From Panax quinquefolius (taxonomy: Eukaryota > Streptophyta > Magnoliopsida > Apiales > Araliaceae): a stretch of 64,000 nt of DNA. Numbering within the stretch: position 1 is the stretch's first letter; the number at the start of each line of letters is the position of its first letter. The position numbers were made by a program, and so were the translations under genes. The notes below the pieces were generated by a model, which was given only the letters and a program-made list of their open reading frames with translations, did no database searches and had not been told where the DNA came from. Shown one piece after another: positions 1 to 11,260 of the stretch. The stretch covers positions 92,172,706 through 92,236,705 of the forward strand of contig CM035166.1 in the NCBI GenBank assembly GCA_020205615.1, written 5' to 3'.

Positions 1-120
1 ACCAGGCCAGGCCTTGACTTTGGGCCTTAAGGCCAGGCCAGGCTTATATCACAAAACTTTGATCTGATCAGGTCTGTAGGCCAAGCCAGGCTTGGGGCAG
101 GCTGATTCTTCACTTTTTTT
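1..120. repeat. GGCCAGGCC-rich block, hAT-like subterminal sequence
   Basis: The motif GGCCAGGCC and variants (GGCCAAGCC, GGCCTTAAGGCC) recurs several times within 110 bp. Clusters of GGCC or GGGCC repeats are common just inside the ends of plant hAT elements. A similar GC-rich cluster lies at 20930-21015, beside the hAT N-terminal fragment. The end of the element itself is not visible, so the assignment is an inference. Confidence 0.4.
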
Positions 121-970
121 TTAATGTCCATGTGGCATGGCCGCGTGGTAGAGGCGATCTTTGGGGGCACAGAGGCGATGGGGCTTGGCGCTTAGCGACT
201 TAAGCCTTTCTTTTCCACTAAGCTTGTTATTTTTTATTTTTTGCTCCTTTTGGTCCAAATGTCCAATCAAATCATCATCCATCATTCCATCAATTCTCAT
301 CCAAATTTTAATTTTCAAGGCTCCAAAGTTCGGACAATATACTCCACTCCATATTTCATCATTTCATGCTAAGATTACTAATATGTTACATTGTTACTTA
401 ATAAACTAACTATTAATATTAAATTTGAATTAACTAACTTAGTAACTTATGAATATTAAATAAACTAAGTAGTACATTAATATTAAAATTTAATCAACTA
501 ACTTATTAATATTAAAACACTAACTAGTATATTAATATTAAAATTTAAGCAACTAATTTATTAATATTAAATAAACTAATTAATATATTAATTAAAGGTA
601 ATTACTATTTACAATAAATCAATAATGAATAATTAAAATTTTAAACTTGATTGATTTATTAATTAAAAATAATGTATTACAAACTTACAACTAACAAATT
701 ACAACAATGAATAAGTAATAATTTATTGAATCACTAATTTTATGAATAATTATAAGTTTGTAACTTTAAAGTATAACTTAAACAATAATAAAAATGAATC
801 GATTACAAATATTTGTCTTCAAAATTTTTAAAATGTCTTCAAATCTTCAAAAAAATATTTGTCTTTGAATCTTAATAAAATATATCTTCAAATCTTCAAA
901 ATATATCTTCAATCTTCATGGATGTACATTTTCGGCAGTTCACATGTCAAGTAATATATATTATTATTTA

Positions 971-1001
<31 letters not shown>

Positions 1002-1291
1002 AAAATTTAAGCAAAACAGAAACAAATTATAAAATGAGTAACATATAAATCTGAGTCCTTTGAATTCACAAAGTCTCCTTAAAACAAATTTATTCCCTCA
1101 CTGGTGCTAAGGATTAATTGAATAATTGCTTCCCAAGATAAAACGGATTTCCAGTTCTTAATCAGAAGCACTTCGAAATTAAGAACACTACGAACACAAC
1201 TTTATGTTATGTACCGAACTGAATGAATAATAATGATGCATGCATGAAGAAAACTAGGAAAACTTACTGCACAATTAACACTTTTTACAGA
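121..1291. other. AT-rich non-coding stretch
   Basis: No coding region is supported; the short ORFs here have no recognisable domain. From about 400 to 900 the sequence is almost pure A/T with repeated TTAATATTAAA-like words. A TA/TAA microsatellite lies at about 958-1005. If the CACTA insertion at 1811-5610 is taken out, this DNA lies just downstream of the hAT C-terminal fragment at 5711, so it may be the 3' part of that element. Confidence 0.5.
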
Positions 1292-1424
1292 GAACGGAAT
1301 TTTGCAAAAAACGGGAAACAACGCAGAATGGGAACGGAAATATACTGCAGGCAGAACGGGACGAAAATTTTACAGAAAACGGGAAGGAACAAAAACGGGA
1401 ATATCAAACTTATGTTTAACGGGA
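1292..1424 (+). promoter_or_regulatory. AACGG/AAACGG cluster, possible hAT transposase-binding subterminal repeats
   Basis: Seven AACGG words occur in about 130 bp, three of them extended to AAACGG (near 1311, 1376 and 1393). AAACGG is the established binding motif of maize Ac transposase in the Ac subterminal regions. The position, downstream of a hAT C-terminal fragment once the CACTA insert is removed, fits such a role. Binding by this particular transposase is an inference. Confidence 0.4.
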
Positions 1425-1807
1425 TTCCCACATTGTTTATTTATAGAACATTTTCGCGCGGTTTATGAGTTGGGATATGACCGTTAGCGTTCAACTGTTG
1501 TCAAAACGACGTAGTATCATGATGATAATTTTTTAAATAGATTTTGTCCAAAAAATATATATATACCTGGGCCCAGCCCGCCCGTCCGGACGACAGAGTG
1601 CACGTGTGGGTTTGAACCAAGCCTTAGCTAGGTGCTCTCCTTTCCACAAAAGTGGAGTGCCCCTTAGGACCCTTCCCATTGAGCAAACATCCCATATATA
1701 AAAGACTTCATTTTTCCCTCAAATGACCTATGTGAGACTTTTGCAATTTTCAACATTTCAAGTAGGTGGCTTTGGAGTCAATTTTCTCATTCAAATCTTA
1801 ATGGATT
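1425..1807. other. Unassigned non-coding stretch
   Basis: Contains a GC-rich patch near 1567-1600 (GGGCCCAGCCCGCCCG), a TA run before it, and a TATATAAAA box near 1694. No gene or element end could be supported. It is the left target flank of the CACTA insertion. Confidence 0.4.
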
Positions 1808-1827
1808 TGACACTACTACAAAACAGT

Positions 1828-2115
1828 TAATAGACAACGCGAAAAAAATGTGATTTCAGTCAGAAAAAACGTCGTGGTTAAGGATGTTGTCTATTTGACA
1901 TCCTTACACAACGTTTTTAAAACGTTGTAGTTAAGCACAATACACAACGTTTTTTAGAAAAAATACGTTGTAGATTTGTTTTCCAAAAATTAACAGATGC
2001 TTAAAAACGTTGCAGAAGGTATGATTCCACAACGTTTTTTGGATAAAAATGTTATCGTTTAGTATATCAGACAACGTTTAGACACATTTACACAACGTTT
2101 TAAAAATATTATAAA
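1828..2115. repeat. Left subterminal repeat array of the CACTA element
   Basis: Roughly ten copies of ACAACGTTT(TT) or its complement AAACGTTGTAG are packed into this stretch. The mirror array is at 5418-5590. En/Spm-type transposases bind such short subterminal repeats. Confidence 0.8.
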
Positions 2116-3350
2116 TTAAAAAAAAAGAAAAAAAAGGGTTGTGATTCACCTATATTACCAATGCACATGCAATATGCTAATGCCATGATATATAGCTAAA
2201 ATTACAAAGAATATTAATACCATACAAAACGTTTACATCCCAATAATTCTACAAAGAATATTAATACCATACAAAACGTTTACATCTCAATAATGCCAAA
2301 CTATCCATACATCTCAAATTCACTTTTGAGATAAACAATAGTAATCCTGTTAATTTATAGCTGAAAAGTGGGGAAATACAATTGAACTTTGTCAACAACA
2401 AAAAAGAAAGCATTACAGTTTCATGCCCTAAGAGTCCACACACCTTTAGAGATATTATCTTCAAATGCAGTATAACTTTTCTTCAGACCTTCTTGCTAAC
2501 AAAGCACCAGAAATTACTTCCTGCCATTGAGCAGTTGCACTAAATTATGGAATTAGTGCAAATTCAGCAATACCATCATATGTGTTGATGTATGGAATCC
2601 CTTTTCTGCCCAAATTGTACGGAGCGGACCTTGCAAAGCTTAAAACTAAAGAAGGCAACACAGATATAAATTAGAACTTAGAAATATCAAATAAAGCAGA
2701 ATCTGCATCAATGCTACTAAAATAAATATGAATTAAAGCCAACCAATAAATAGAAATCAGGACTTTGCATATATTGGCTATGAGCTATAAAAAAAATAAT
2801 TTGCCAAGTTCGGGGGAGAAATATCCAAAATATTGGCAAAAGAAGTAAACCACTAAACTTTCATCAAAGTTTACCGCTTTCCTTAATTAAATATCATCTC
2901 AGCTATATAAAATTATTCATAAAAGCATGTGACTACCGACTATAACAGCTGTTGAACAATGAAACCTTATTAAAGCTACCGTCGGGTTCAGTTTGCTTGC
3001 ATTTTAAAAGATGCAACAACATCCACAAAAATAGAAGGTAACAATAGTACTCGTGTGTATTAGGAAACATTCAAAACACTATAGAAACGCATACCTTGCT
3101 TCACCCATCATATCAAATGCAGAATACATTACAATCAAAACACTATAGAAAATCTCATTGCGAGTGTGAATTATAATGAGCCATCAACAGTCAATCATAT
3201 TATGTGAAGCAGTAACTTTGAAACTTACAAAGTGAAACAAGTCGCTGACCATTTAAAATGTTCCTAATTGTCCCATTTAGACTCTTCCACATCTGCTTCA
3301 GGCCAAACTCCTCAACAAAAAATAAAACATAGGATAGAGTACGTGTTTAC

Positions 3351-3713
3351 CTGAGAGTTGTGAGTGTGGAGCATGGGGGTGGCCACGTGAAAAACAAAAT
3401 GGCAGCCCTCAATTGCAGCTTCAAATTCAGTAGGGTTGTATATATCTGATTTGAATAATACTAATCTGTTGTCCGCATTAGGCAGCGACGTAAGGCCTAC
3501 TTTAATTGTGTCATCTGAAACAACAATCAAACAACATCATAAAGTTGCATAAACAATATGTATATGTATATGTATATATAGTGAGCTAGAGATGGAGAGG
3601 CCTGAGCTCCTTAAAGTAGCATGAACAATGTAGCCCTTGTCCAAGAGTTTCTTAACTAGCCATGACCCTATATATCCAGCACCTCCTGTAACACATACCT
3701 TAGTCTTCTCCAT
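3351..3713 (-). pseudogene. Captured exons 1 and 2 of a DFR/ANR/vestitone reductase-like short-chain reductase
   Basis: Exon 1 (3602-3713) starts at an ATG and encodes [20 protein letters not shown] and onward to HATLRSS. It contains the Rossmann NAD(P)-binding motif GGAGYIG at residues 10-16. Exon 2 (3351-3514) begins after a TTTCAG acceptor and continues DDTIKVGL... to FHVATPML, ending at a CAG|GTAAAC donor. The residues and exon boundary are those of plant dihydroflavonol reductase, anthocyanidin reductase and vestitone reductase relatives (extended SDR family). The full protein has about 330 residues; only the first ~92 are here. The donor after exon 1 reads CAG|GCCTCT, not GT, so splicing would be impaired. 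Catalytic S-Y-K residues are absent. It lies inside the CACTA element and is a transduplicated gene fragment, not a working enzyme. The exact parent gene cannot be named from this alone. Confidence 0.85.
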
Positions 3714-4713
3714 TAAAGATTGGTTCAAATTAATTTTATCAACTCCCTGAAATAAAAATCATTACCGAATTAGCATCTGGAAGCTCTCTAACTGCTTCAT
3801 CAACATTTTCTGCAGTTTCTTTCACCTGAAATTGGACAAAGAATACATATGAATATTGTAATAAAAAGAACATGCTTTTACTGCTTAACAACAACAAAAA
3901 AAAAGTTGTGAGGAGTTGAGACCAGTTTTGCGCTCTCTTTTGCAGTAGTCTCCGGTATACAATTGTGAAGTGGCTCAACATGCTTACTTCCATCTAATTG
4001 CACCCCAATAAAATTCCACTGCAGGGTTTTCGCAAACGCCCACACCATGCCAATAAAAGAAAAACAAAGGATACTTTGCCGGACACAGAAACATAATACT
4101 TATATACTTGTGTACTTCCTTCTTTCCAACTCTTCAGGTTGAAACCCTCAAGAACAAAAATATTTATCTATTGCTCAGGGGTATACCTATTGTCAAGCAC
4201 CAAGCACTGGAATACAAGTGTAGAAGTGAGAGGTGCAAAATGCCACCGCATCATTTGCCTCTCTGCAAGAGTCATTTTGGTTTTGGCAACATTTGTACAC
4301 TATTTCTTATAGTGAACTCCATTAACAGTTGTACCAAAAAACTCAAGTGTTAACAGAACAAAGCAATGTAAATGTGGACCAGGGGAAAATTGTACACAAA
4401 TTTGGAGCAACTACCAAGTGAACACACCAAGTGAACACACATCTGATACCTTCAAATTAAATCATCAAAAAATAACCCAGAAAGAGAAAAACAAAATCAT
4501 TTCATCGGACAAACAAAATTTAAGAAAAAAATATAAACAACAAAATTTTGAAATAATTAATTACAACAAGAAAAGAACCTGAAGGGATGAAACCAATTTG
4601 AAGGCAATATCGTCCGGAAGTGAGCTTTCCATATACTCCGACTGACTCATGTTTCTGTAATTTCTGGAGAGAGAAAATTAGTGGTGTTGATGCCGTATTT
4701 CGCCAAGCAAGAT

Positions 4714-4844
4714 GTCGCCGGATTTGGTCCTAATAAACCTCTGTATACGGTTGAATGCCTACTGATTCTCACACCGGACGAAATTTTCGACGGCTCTGAC
4801 CGTCGGTCACGGTGTAATCTTTGTTCAGGACCAAATCCGGCGAC
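4714..4844. repeat. 18-bp perfect inverted repeat inside the CACTA element
   Basis: GTCGCCGGATTTGGTCCT at 4714-4731 is repeated as its exact reverse complement at 4827-4844, with a 95-bp spacer. A transcript could fold into a hairpin. The arms are unrelated to the element's subterminal repeats. Confidence 0.85.
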
Positions 4845-5102
4845 TACTTGCAAAAATACGATAACAACAATTGGGAAAATGAAGGAAAACTTAATCACCT
4901 GCATCATGCAAGCTTAATCATTCCAAAATTTTACTTCAAAATCCCAAAATTAACACAAATTTGACTTGCGATGGCAAGGTATTGGAGGCTAGGGTTCTTC
5001 CTATTTGACGAAGAGAAGAAATAAGATGAAGAGAATTACCTACATGCACCTTGGAGATCGGTCTACTCCTCTTACCCACGGGAGACTTGAGAAACGATGT
5101 CG

Positions 5103-5158
5103 GACTGAGACTTGGAGGTATGGTAATATATGTGGACTTGGAGGTATGGTAATAGATG
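5103..5158 (+). repeat. Tandem duplication of about 27 bp
   Basis: The word CTTGGAGGTATGGTAATA is repeated head to tail (starting near 5113 and 5139) with one or two mismatches in the remainder. It lies in the interior of the CACTA element. Confidence 0.7.
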
Positions 5159-5315
5159 TGTTTACCCACGGGAGTTCCGTCCCTCTTCAATCGAACTCCG
5201 AAAGCCGGAAGGCCGGGTTTCCTCACCTTCCGGTGAGGCGGCTTGCGAGAAGTGGGTTTTTGACGAAAAAGATCTGAATCTGCTGAATGGGGGTTTAGGT
5301 ATTTAGAAGAAAGAA

Positions 5316-5353
5316 TAGCTGGTAGCTGGTAGCTGGTAGCTGGTAGCTGGTAG
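5316..5353 (+). repeat. Heptanucleotide tandem repeat (TAGCTGG)n
   Basis: About 5.4 uninterrupted copies of TAGCTGG, close to the right subterminal array of the CACTA element. Confidence 0.9.
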
Positions 5354-5417
5354 GAAACAGAATACAGCGGTAGCCGATTTTGCTCCGCGTCTTCTTTTTT
5401 TGCTCCGTGTTTTTGTA

Positions 5418-5590
5418 GATCGATAACGTTTTTAAAAAAAAAAACGTTATCTAGTTAAAATAAAAAAAAAAATGCCATTTTAAATAGATAACGTTTTTGC
5501 ATATATATCTACAACGTTTTTTTTTAAAACGTTGTAAAAATAAATACCATAATATTTTTATAAAAAACGTTGTGGTTTAAGCGTTGTCTA
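5418..5590. repeat. Right subterminal repeat array of the CACTA element
   Basis: Copies of AACGTT, ACAACGTTTTT and AAAACGTTGT recur at 5418-5590, matching the left array. Adjacent AT-rich spacers are simple A or T runs. Confidence 0.8.
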
Positions 5591-5710
5591 TTTACTGTTT
5601 TGTAGTAGTGTGAACACATAAATATACCACGTTATACTCCTTGCGGAGGAGAACGCGTTGGTACAAAAACCCGACATTTTCGGAATGTGGGTCCTTCATT
5701 AAATTGAGCT

Positions 5711-6466
5711 TCAAAATGCTCTAATATTTAATGTTTCAAACCCATTTCCAACAGCCTCACCTTTCGACTTGAGATCTTCCGAGCTATCCCGAATACTATT
5801 ACGTCTTGTATTCTTCTTTGTCTTGGCAAGATAATCTCTATAGCAAATACATATCTCCAACGAATCTGGACTAAGTCTACTTCTTTTTTCATCTAGTACC
5901 CTGCCAGATAAAGAAAAACAAGATTCCGAAGCTACGGTACTAGCGTGGATAGTTAGTAAATCACGGGCCATGGCGGCCAAAGTAGGATATTGTCGGTTAT
6001 GATTTTTCCAAAATGCAAGTATATCAAAATTTTCAAATTCTTGATCGGTCATAAAACTTCTAAAATCAGTACTACAATATAAACCAAGTTCGTTTAAATT
6101 GCTTGTGTGTGATGAAGTTTTTGGTTTTTTTGATAATGATTTTAATAATGATGAAAACTTAGAAGATAAAGGGCCAGGGGGTGGTGCATGTGTAGATGTA
6201 GCATATATAGACTCATATTGTCTATAAAATTCAGCAAATGTATTATTAAAATTTAGTTTAATATAATCAATATTTTCAGTACCTATATTTTCTACTATAT
6301 CTTCTAAAACACTTTCCACACCTTCTAATTTTATTACGGGGTTTAACGATGTTGCACAAGAAATAACAGTAGGCATGTATTCAAAATATTTTTAAAATTT
6401 TTCTTCCATACTAAAAATAAGGTTACTCCAAAAAGGATCATATTTATATTGTTGAAACATATGTAA
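5711..6466 (-). pseudogene. hAT transposase, C-terminal part (dimerisation domain), broken
   Basis: The open part (5711-6376) includes FWKNHNRQYPTLAAMARDLL followed by IHASTVASESCFSLSGRVLD and EKRSRLSP. This is the signature of the hAT family C-terminal dimerisation domain found in plant Ac/Tam3 and RICESLEEPER-type transposases. Upstream, 6377-6466 continues the family pattern (YKYDPFWSNLIFSMEEKF) in another frame, so there is a frameshift near 6380. The N-terminal and catalytic middle parts are missing here. The reading direction and content complement the BED-containing N-terminal fragment at 19128-20028, and both may derive from one element split by retrotransposon insertion. Confidence 0.88.
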
Positions 6467-7080
6467 CAATCCAAGAATTTATTTGTAATTTAAAATATTT
6501 ATTAAATTAAATAAAAATTTTATTGATGAAGTTATTGTTTTGTAATTTAAAAAATTTCTTAAATTAAATGAATATGTGATTTTTTGTTAGTAATTATTTA
6601 TAAATTATATTTATTAGATAATATTCTAAATTAATTGAAGTTATAGTTATTATGTTGTAAGATAACATGAGATGTTATATTGTTGTTGTGATGTGATAAA
6701 TTAAGATGGTATATTAAATTATTAAATAAAATTATAATAAAGTTATAATTTTGTGATGTTTGTTTAAGTGGAGTATTTATTTAAAATATATTATGTATAA
6801 TTAATTTATTTGATTAATGCTTTGGATATGGAAATCCAAATAAATAATATGTAATTATAAATTATAAACTAAGTTGTTTATTAAAAAACAAATTAAAGTA
6901 GTTTAATTTAGTTTTTTTTTTGCCAAACAAGGCTTAATATATTAATTCTTTAAAATTTAAAGGGTTTTTGCCAAACAAGCCTTATGACTTTTGGAATTTC
7001 TAATTTTTGAAATTAAATAAAATAAATAATATAAATAAAATAATAAATATAATATATTTATATTATATACGTTAGTTTGT
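6467..7080. other. AT-rich non-coding stretch with a short direct repeat
   Basis: Very AT-rich with no coding signal. The word TTTTTGCCAAACAAG occurs twice, near 6918 and 6965, in direct orientation. Nothing else was recognised. Confidence 0.5.
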
Positions 7081-9285
7081 AACTGCCATTAGACTTAAGT
7101 CGGTGTATTAAGGATATCAGTTTATTTCCTACGCTGGCTATTAGTTGATTTTTGGCTTAGCTCTTATTTATACGCATTCTTGTTTGCAAAGCTTGAGAGT
7201 ATTGAGAGAGGATTTAGAGGAAACCTGAGAATTTCATAGCGACGATTCCATTAAGTTTAAAAGGGATTGTAAGCAAATTCAAGGTATTGTTTTTACACAA
7301 CATTAGTATCATGTATATATATGTATATGTATATATAAGGCTACGGCAAACTTTTATATATTCTATCAATTTCAAATTTGTTGAATTGTTGTTATATAAT
7401 GGGATTACTTGTGATTATGTGAGTGTATGATGATTGGAGGTTGTGTTTAAACGAGAAATTCATGCTAATTACAGTTAATAGTAGAAAAAAATTGTCAGTA
7501 TATATATGTTTTCATGTGTAGCTATGTAAGCATCAATTCTAGTGGCTAATTTGTATGGGAAGGTATAAATTGAAGCTTGTATATGTTAATTCATTGAGAT
7601 ACGAACATAACATAATTTGAATGAGATGATTTGATCATGTATTGAATTCACAGTGATGATTTTTAGGATGAATGTCAAGAAAATTGAGTTTTTATGCAAA
7701 ATATGAAAATTGAGAAATTAAAATAGTTTTAGTTGTTGATAAATTGTGTTAAGTGGTTGTAAATGTTAGCAAACATGTTTATGATAGTTTTATATTTATT
7801 TTACGAGTTGATATTACTGTTTATTGGGTGAAATTTGTGTTTGTTAGGCTAAAGTCGGCTACTGTTCATTAGCCTTCTCTGCGTCTGTCTGAACACCGCA
7901 AATTGCGGCAAGGTTAAGGCAAAAAAAAAGCGAACATTTGCTACTGGTCCTAAGTTTTGTATAAATGCAATTACCGCCATACCTACAGTTTGAGATTCTA
8001 ACTTCATTATTCTGCAGACTTGGGGAAACATCATAGCATGGTCTAAAATTATGTTAGCATGTTAAATGTGTAATGTTAAGGTTAACATAACATAGTGAAT
8101 TGTGGTTAGTAAGTTCAAAGTTGCAAAAATGATTAGTAAATCGAGAACGTGTTATGTAATGACTTAGTTTATACAATGAACGTTAGTTAAGTGTTGTGAT
8201 GATTAACACTTGGGATTTCTGAAATGTAAATTGTAGCATAAGACTTGTGTTAAAATAACAAGTTTAGCTAGTAATGCGTTTTATATTGAAAGGTGAATAT
8301 TAGTATGTCTAATAGATATTGTGATTGCACTAAAATGTGTAGGATATTGGAGTACGTGAATTGTAATTGTATAGCTTACGCAAGAGGCAAGTTCCCTAAC
8401 CTTTGCTACTTTATTATTCATCAAGGTTACTTTTCACTATTACGTTATACTTATGCAGATTCTCTAACTCTAACCTCTTGTTTGACGATTTATTGTCATG
8501 CGAATTCTTTAACTCTCATTTAATTGTTGAACAAGTTAGTTAATCTTTATTTCTTTATTTCAAACGAGATTACCTTGTTTATTCAAAGTCAGTAATGTTG
8601 TTTATTCAGCTACTAATAACTATTGTTTGATCTTCATTCTCCAATATCATTGTACTATCTTACATTATTGTACCGAACTCTAAGTTGTCTAGCGATTCTT
8701 TACCAACTCAACTAATCCTTAGTTGATGAATGTTCTAAACTCTAAATTACCTTTGAAGTCAACTCAAACCAAACTTCCTTTGGTTTGCTTATGTACTCAC
8801 ACAATTTTGAAAGCATGTTGTCGAGGATAACGTTTGTTCAATCTAGAAACTGTTAGTACTCTAGCTTTTATTGATTCATCGATATACCTTGTTCATGGAG
8901 ATATTATATTCAAATTCTTGAATAATTATTGGTCTCTAATAAGTTCAACCAAAGATTGGTTGATGAACATTCTAAAGATCTAAAATTCCTTTGAAGTTAA
9001 TTCCCAACCAAACTTCATTTGGTTCGGAACCTGATAATCTAAGCTGAGATGAACAACCCTATATTAGGGGATTATTTTAGAAATACGCAATAGCGTTAAA
9101 ATATTTCGCAATACATAGTACAAAGGGGATGATCACCGAGTATTTTAATGATGGTCCATATAGTCGTTTAGGCATTAAAGGTTCTGATAAAACACACATG
9201 AACCTATGGACATAGATGATGATTATAGTCTTTTAGGCTCAAGAAAGGTTAAAGTAAAATACTTGAAAACCTAGAATAGAGTTCA
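7081..9285 (+). repeat. Unclassified LTR-like or leader-like stretch
   Basis: No coding region is supported. A TATA-like box (7165-7172) is followed 110 bp later by a splice-donor-like AAG|GTATTG (GT at 7284-7285). The same spacing is seen in the recognisable LTRs of this window. Further on lie two diverged direct repeats of about 90 bp (about 8697-8790 and 8940-9027, both containing TTGATGAAyrTTCTAAA). A shorter pair lies near 9153 and 9214 (ATAGTCkTTTAGGC). This looks like part of an LTR or untranslated leader of another Ty3/gypsy family, but no TG...CA boundaries were found. Confidence 0.35.
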
Positions 9286-10125
9286 TGTAAAACCCCAACT
9301 TTTTGAATAAAGATGAATTTTCTATAAATATTATTTTTGAATATTATGGAGTGAAATTGATATAATGTTATAGTGCAGATGAAGGGTAATATTTATAAAT
9401 TTTGCAAAGTACGCAAGTTGTTATATAATATTCGATTGGCTCTGGGAATATTCGCTTTTTTAACAGGAATATTCGCATAACTCAACTTTTTGACAATCAT
9501 TGGTGGACCCCACAAAGTTGGAATTATTATTTGACGGATTGAGAAAACGACAAAAAATATTTTATGAAAATAACTACGAAGTTTTACCGTTAATCGCTGA
9601 AACACCCTTGTTAAAAATAAACAAGAATAATACGCGCAGGTCGCATAAGAGTACCTGCAGATTGATTATCGATGCTTACGTGATAAGTCACTCAGCTTTT
9701 GTTTTGTTGTATTATTAATGTAATAATACGTAAAATCTTTTTATATAAAATGTAATACTTTTATAAAGTTATTCTATAAATAGAATATATTATATTCTAT
9801 TACGCATAAGGTCAGCATAAAGGTCTCGTGATAAGTGTTTTGTATAGTAAAATCTTTTTATATAAAATGTAATACTTTTATAAAGTTATCTGCTTTTATT
9901 AGACAATAATTAGAATATATTATATTTTATTATGCATAGTGTTTGCATAGTGCTCCGTGATAAGGTTTGCATAGTAAAATCTTTTATAAAGTTATTCGCT
10001 TTTATTAGATTATAAATAGAATATATTATATTTTATTTAAAAGATTTTGCTTTAAATATGGACCGTCGATTAAAGTAAATCAATCTGACCGCTCATGAGT
10101 TAGTTACTATATGCAATCCATTTTT

Positions 10126-10137
10126 CTATAAATAAAG
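10126..10137 (+). promoter_or_regulatory. TATA box of the A-family LTR
   Basis: CTATAAATAAAG lies about 840 bp into the LTR and is conserved at 17409-17420 and, on the minus strand, near 22725 and 40255. It is the best candidate for the retroelement RNA polymerase II promoter, so the transcript would start around 10160. Confidence 0.7.
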
Positions 10138-10329
10138 CTCATTCCTTCATTATTTTCTTACGAATTCAATCAAACTCTGAGAGATAAACTATAGAGAGAA
10201 AGAAGAAAGTATTCTCGCTACTTCACTACTTATATATCCAAAGATTTTCTTCTTAAGGTAGGGAATATTATTTGTTGTACTCGTAAGGGGTGTTATTTCT
10301 TTTCAGATTCATGAAGAGAACTTCGTTAT

Positions 10330-10720
10330 TCCATTCTTTATTATTCTCATGAATAACTCAGATACGCTGGCTACCCTATACTTGGTGACATTCTTCTATT
10401 ATTCATTCTTTATTATTCTGTTGAATATCCTCGTCAAGGCTTTTTACGCCGACCGATTCCGCGCTTTTTTATTATTCTCGTTGAATATCCGTTCAAGCGC
10501 TTACGCCGACCGGATTCCGCCTTTATTATTATTCGCTGAATATCCTCGTCTCGCGCTTTACGCGGACCGATCCGCCCTTTTAGTATTCTCGCTGAATAAC
10601 CTCGCTTTCGCCAAGTATTCTATTGCATGGTGATTTCGCTGTTATTCCATTCTTTATTATTCGTTGAACATTCCGCATTTCATTATTCCGTTGAATAACC
10701 TCGCTGAATAACCTGTACCG
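10330..10720 (+). repeat. Tandem array of ~57-bp units in LTR A
   Basis: Repeats of the form TTATTCTCGTTGAATATCCTCG followed by a CGCTTTTACGCCGACCGATTCCGCC-like stretch occur about six times with variation. The equivalent array lies at 17600-18080, and inverted at 22080-22560 and 39590-40080. It is located between the donor-like site and the hairpin array. Confidence 0.75.
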
Positions 10721-11017
10721 CACCGCATGCATGGTGATTTCTTTTGTTATTCCATTCTTTATTATACTCAAATGGTTAAAGTTTTGACTTCTATACTCCA
10801 TGAAATTAGTGGAATATCCTCGATATTTCAAGCTTTCATCCAAAGATCTTTCATGGAAATATTCTTCCGATCATTCTTGAATTTTACTCTACAAAGCAAG
10901 ATCATGTCGATAATTTGGACGTTATTAGTTCCCGGATAAATTAATTCTTGAACTTGTTTTATCAATTCTTATATCATTGTCATCATCCTCATGTTTATAT
11001 TTTTTTGAAAGTCATCT

Positions 11018-11260
11018 GTGGCCAGAAGTGTATAGATGGACTTGGTATGATTATGACTGTGGATTATTCTGTAATCACGACCGTAATGTTACAAATGATG
11101 TGGTAAAAGTCCTCATCGGCCCGTAGTGCATCGATGGATGCAATTGTTGGCATGATCATGACCATTAATGAATACACAAATATTCTCGGCCCGTAGTGCA
11201 TGGATAATTGTGGTCGTGATACTAAAGAATATCCTCGCCGTAGTGCAGGGTGATTCGATG
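11018..11260 (+). repeat. Hairpin-unit array in the LTR A leader
   Basis: Four copies of a GGCC(C)(A)GTAGTGCA core, each about 60-70 bp apart, are flanked by partly complementary arms, for example CATCTGTG before and CATAGATG after the core in the best copy. The same core with different arms occurs in the B family (see 25738-25935). Confidence 0.65.

Larger units (their letters stand above)
1811..5610. mobile_element. Complete non-autonomous CACTA (En/Spm) transposon, 3800 bp
   Basis: The left end begins CACTACTACAAAACAG and the right end is its reverse complement, CTGTTTTGTAGTAGTG. The terminal inverted repeats extend about 28 bp (through TAGACAACG) with one mismatch. The element is flanked by a perfect 3-bp duplication TGA (1808-1810 and 5611-5613), as expected for CACTA superfamily insertion. 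Inside each end are many copies of an ACAACGTTTTT subterminal motif in both orientations, the typical transposase-binding array. No transposase coding sequence is present, so it would need a helper element. The interior carries host gene fragments (see 3351-3713). Clean ends and an intact target duplication suggest it has not been rearranged since insertion. Confidence 0.93.

Noticed and set aside
1223..1487. Two overlapping ORFs of 60-80 codons
   Set aside because: They coincide with the AACGG-repeat cluster, have no domain and look like chance frames in repeated sequence.
3747..3825. A 60-nt open stretch (VKETAENVDEAVRELPDANS) bounded by AG and GT, apparently splicing in frame to the reductase exon
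   Set aside because: The gap to the next acceptor-like site is only 19 nt (3747-3765), too short for a plant intron, and without splicing the frame stops at once. It may be a captured exon of another gene, but no family was recognised.
4647..5277. Overlapping ORFs of 80-96 codons in the CACTA interior
   Set aside because: They overlap on both strands around the inverted repeat and tandem duplications, without domain or splice support.
10349..10633. 94-codon ORF in LTR A (and similar ones at 17668-18097, 21900-22490)
   Set aside because: They are translations of the LTR tandem array, not conserved as a frame between copies.
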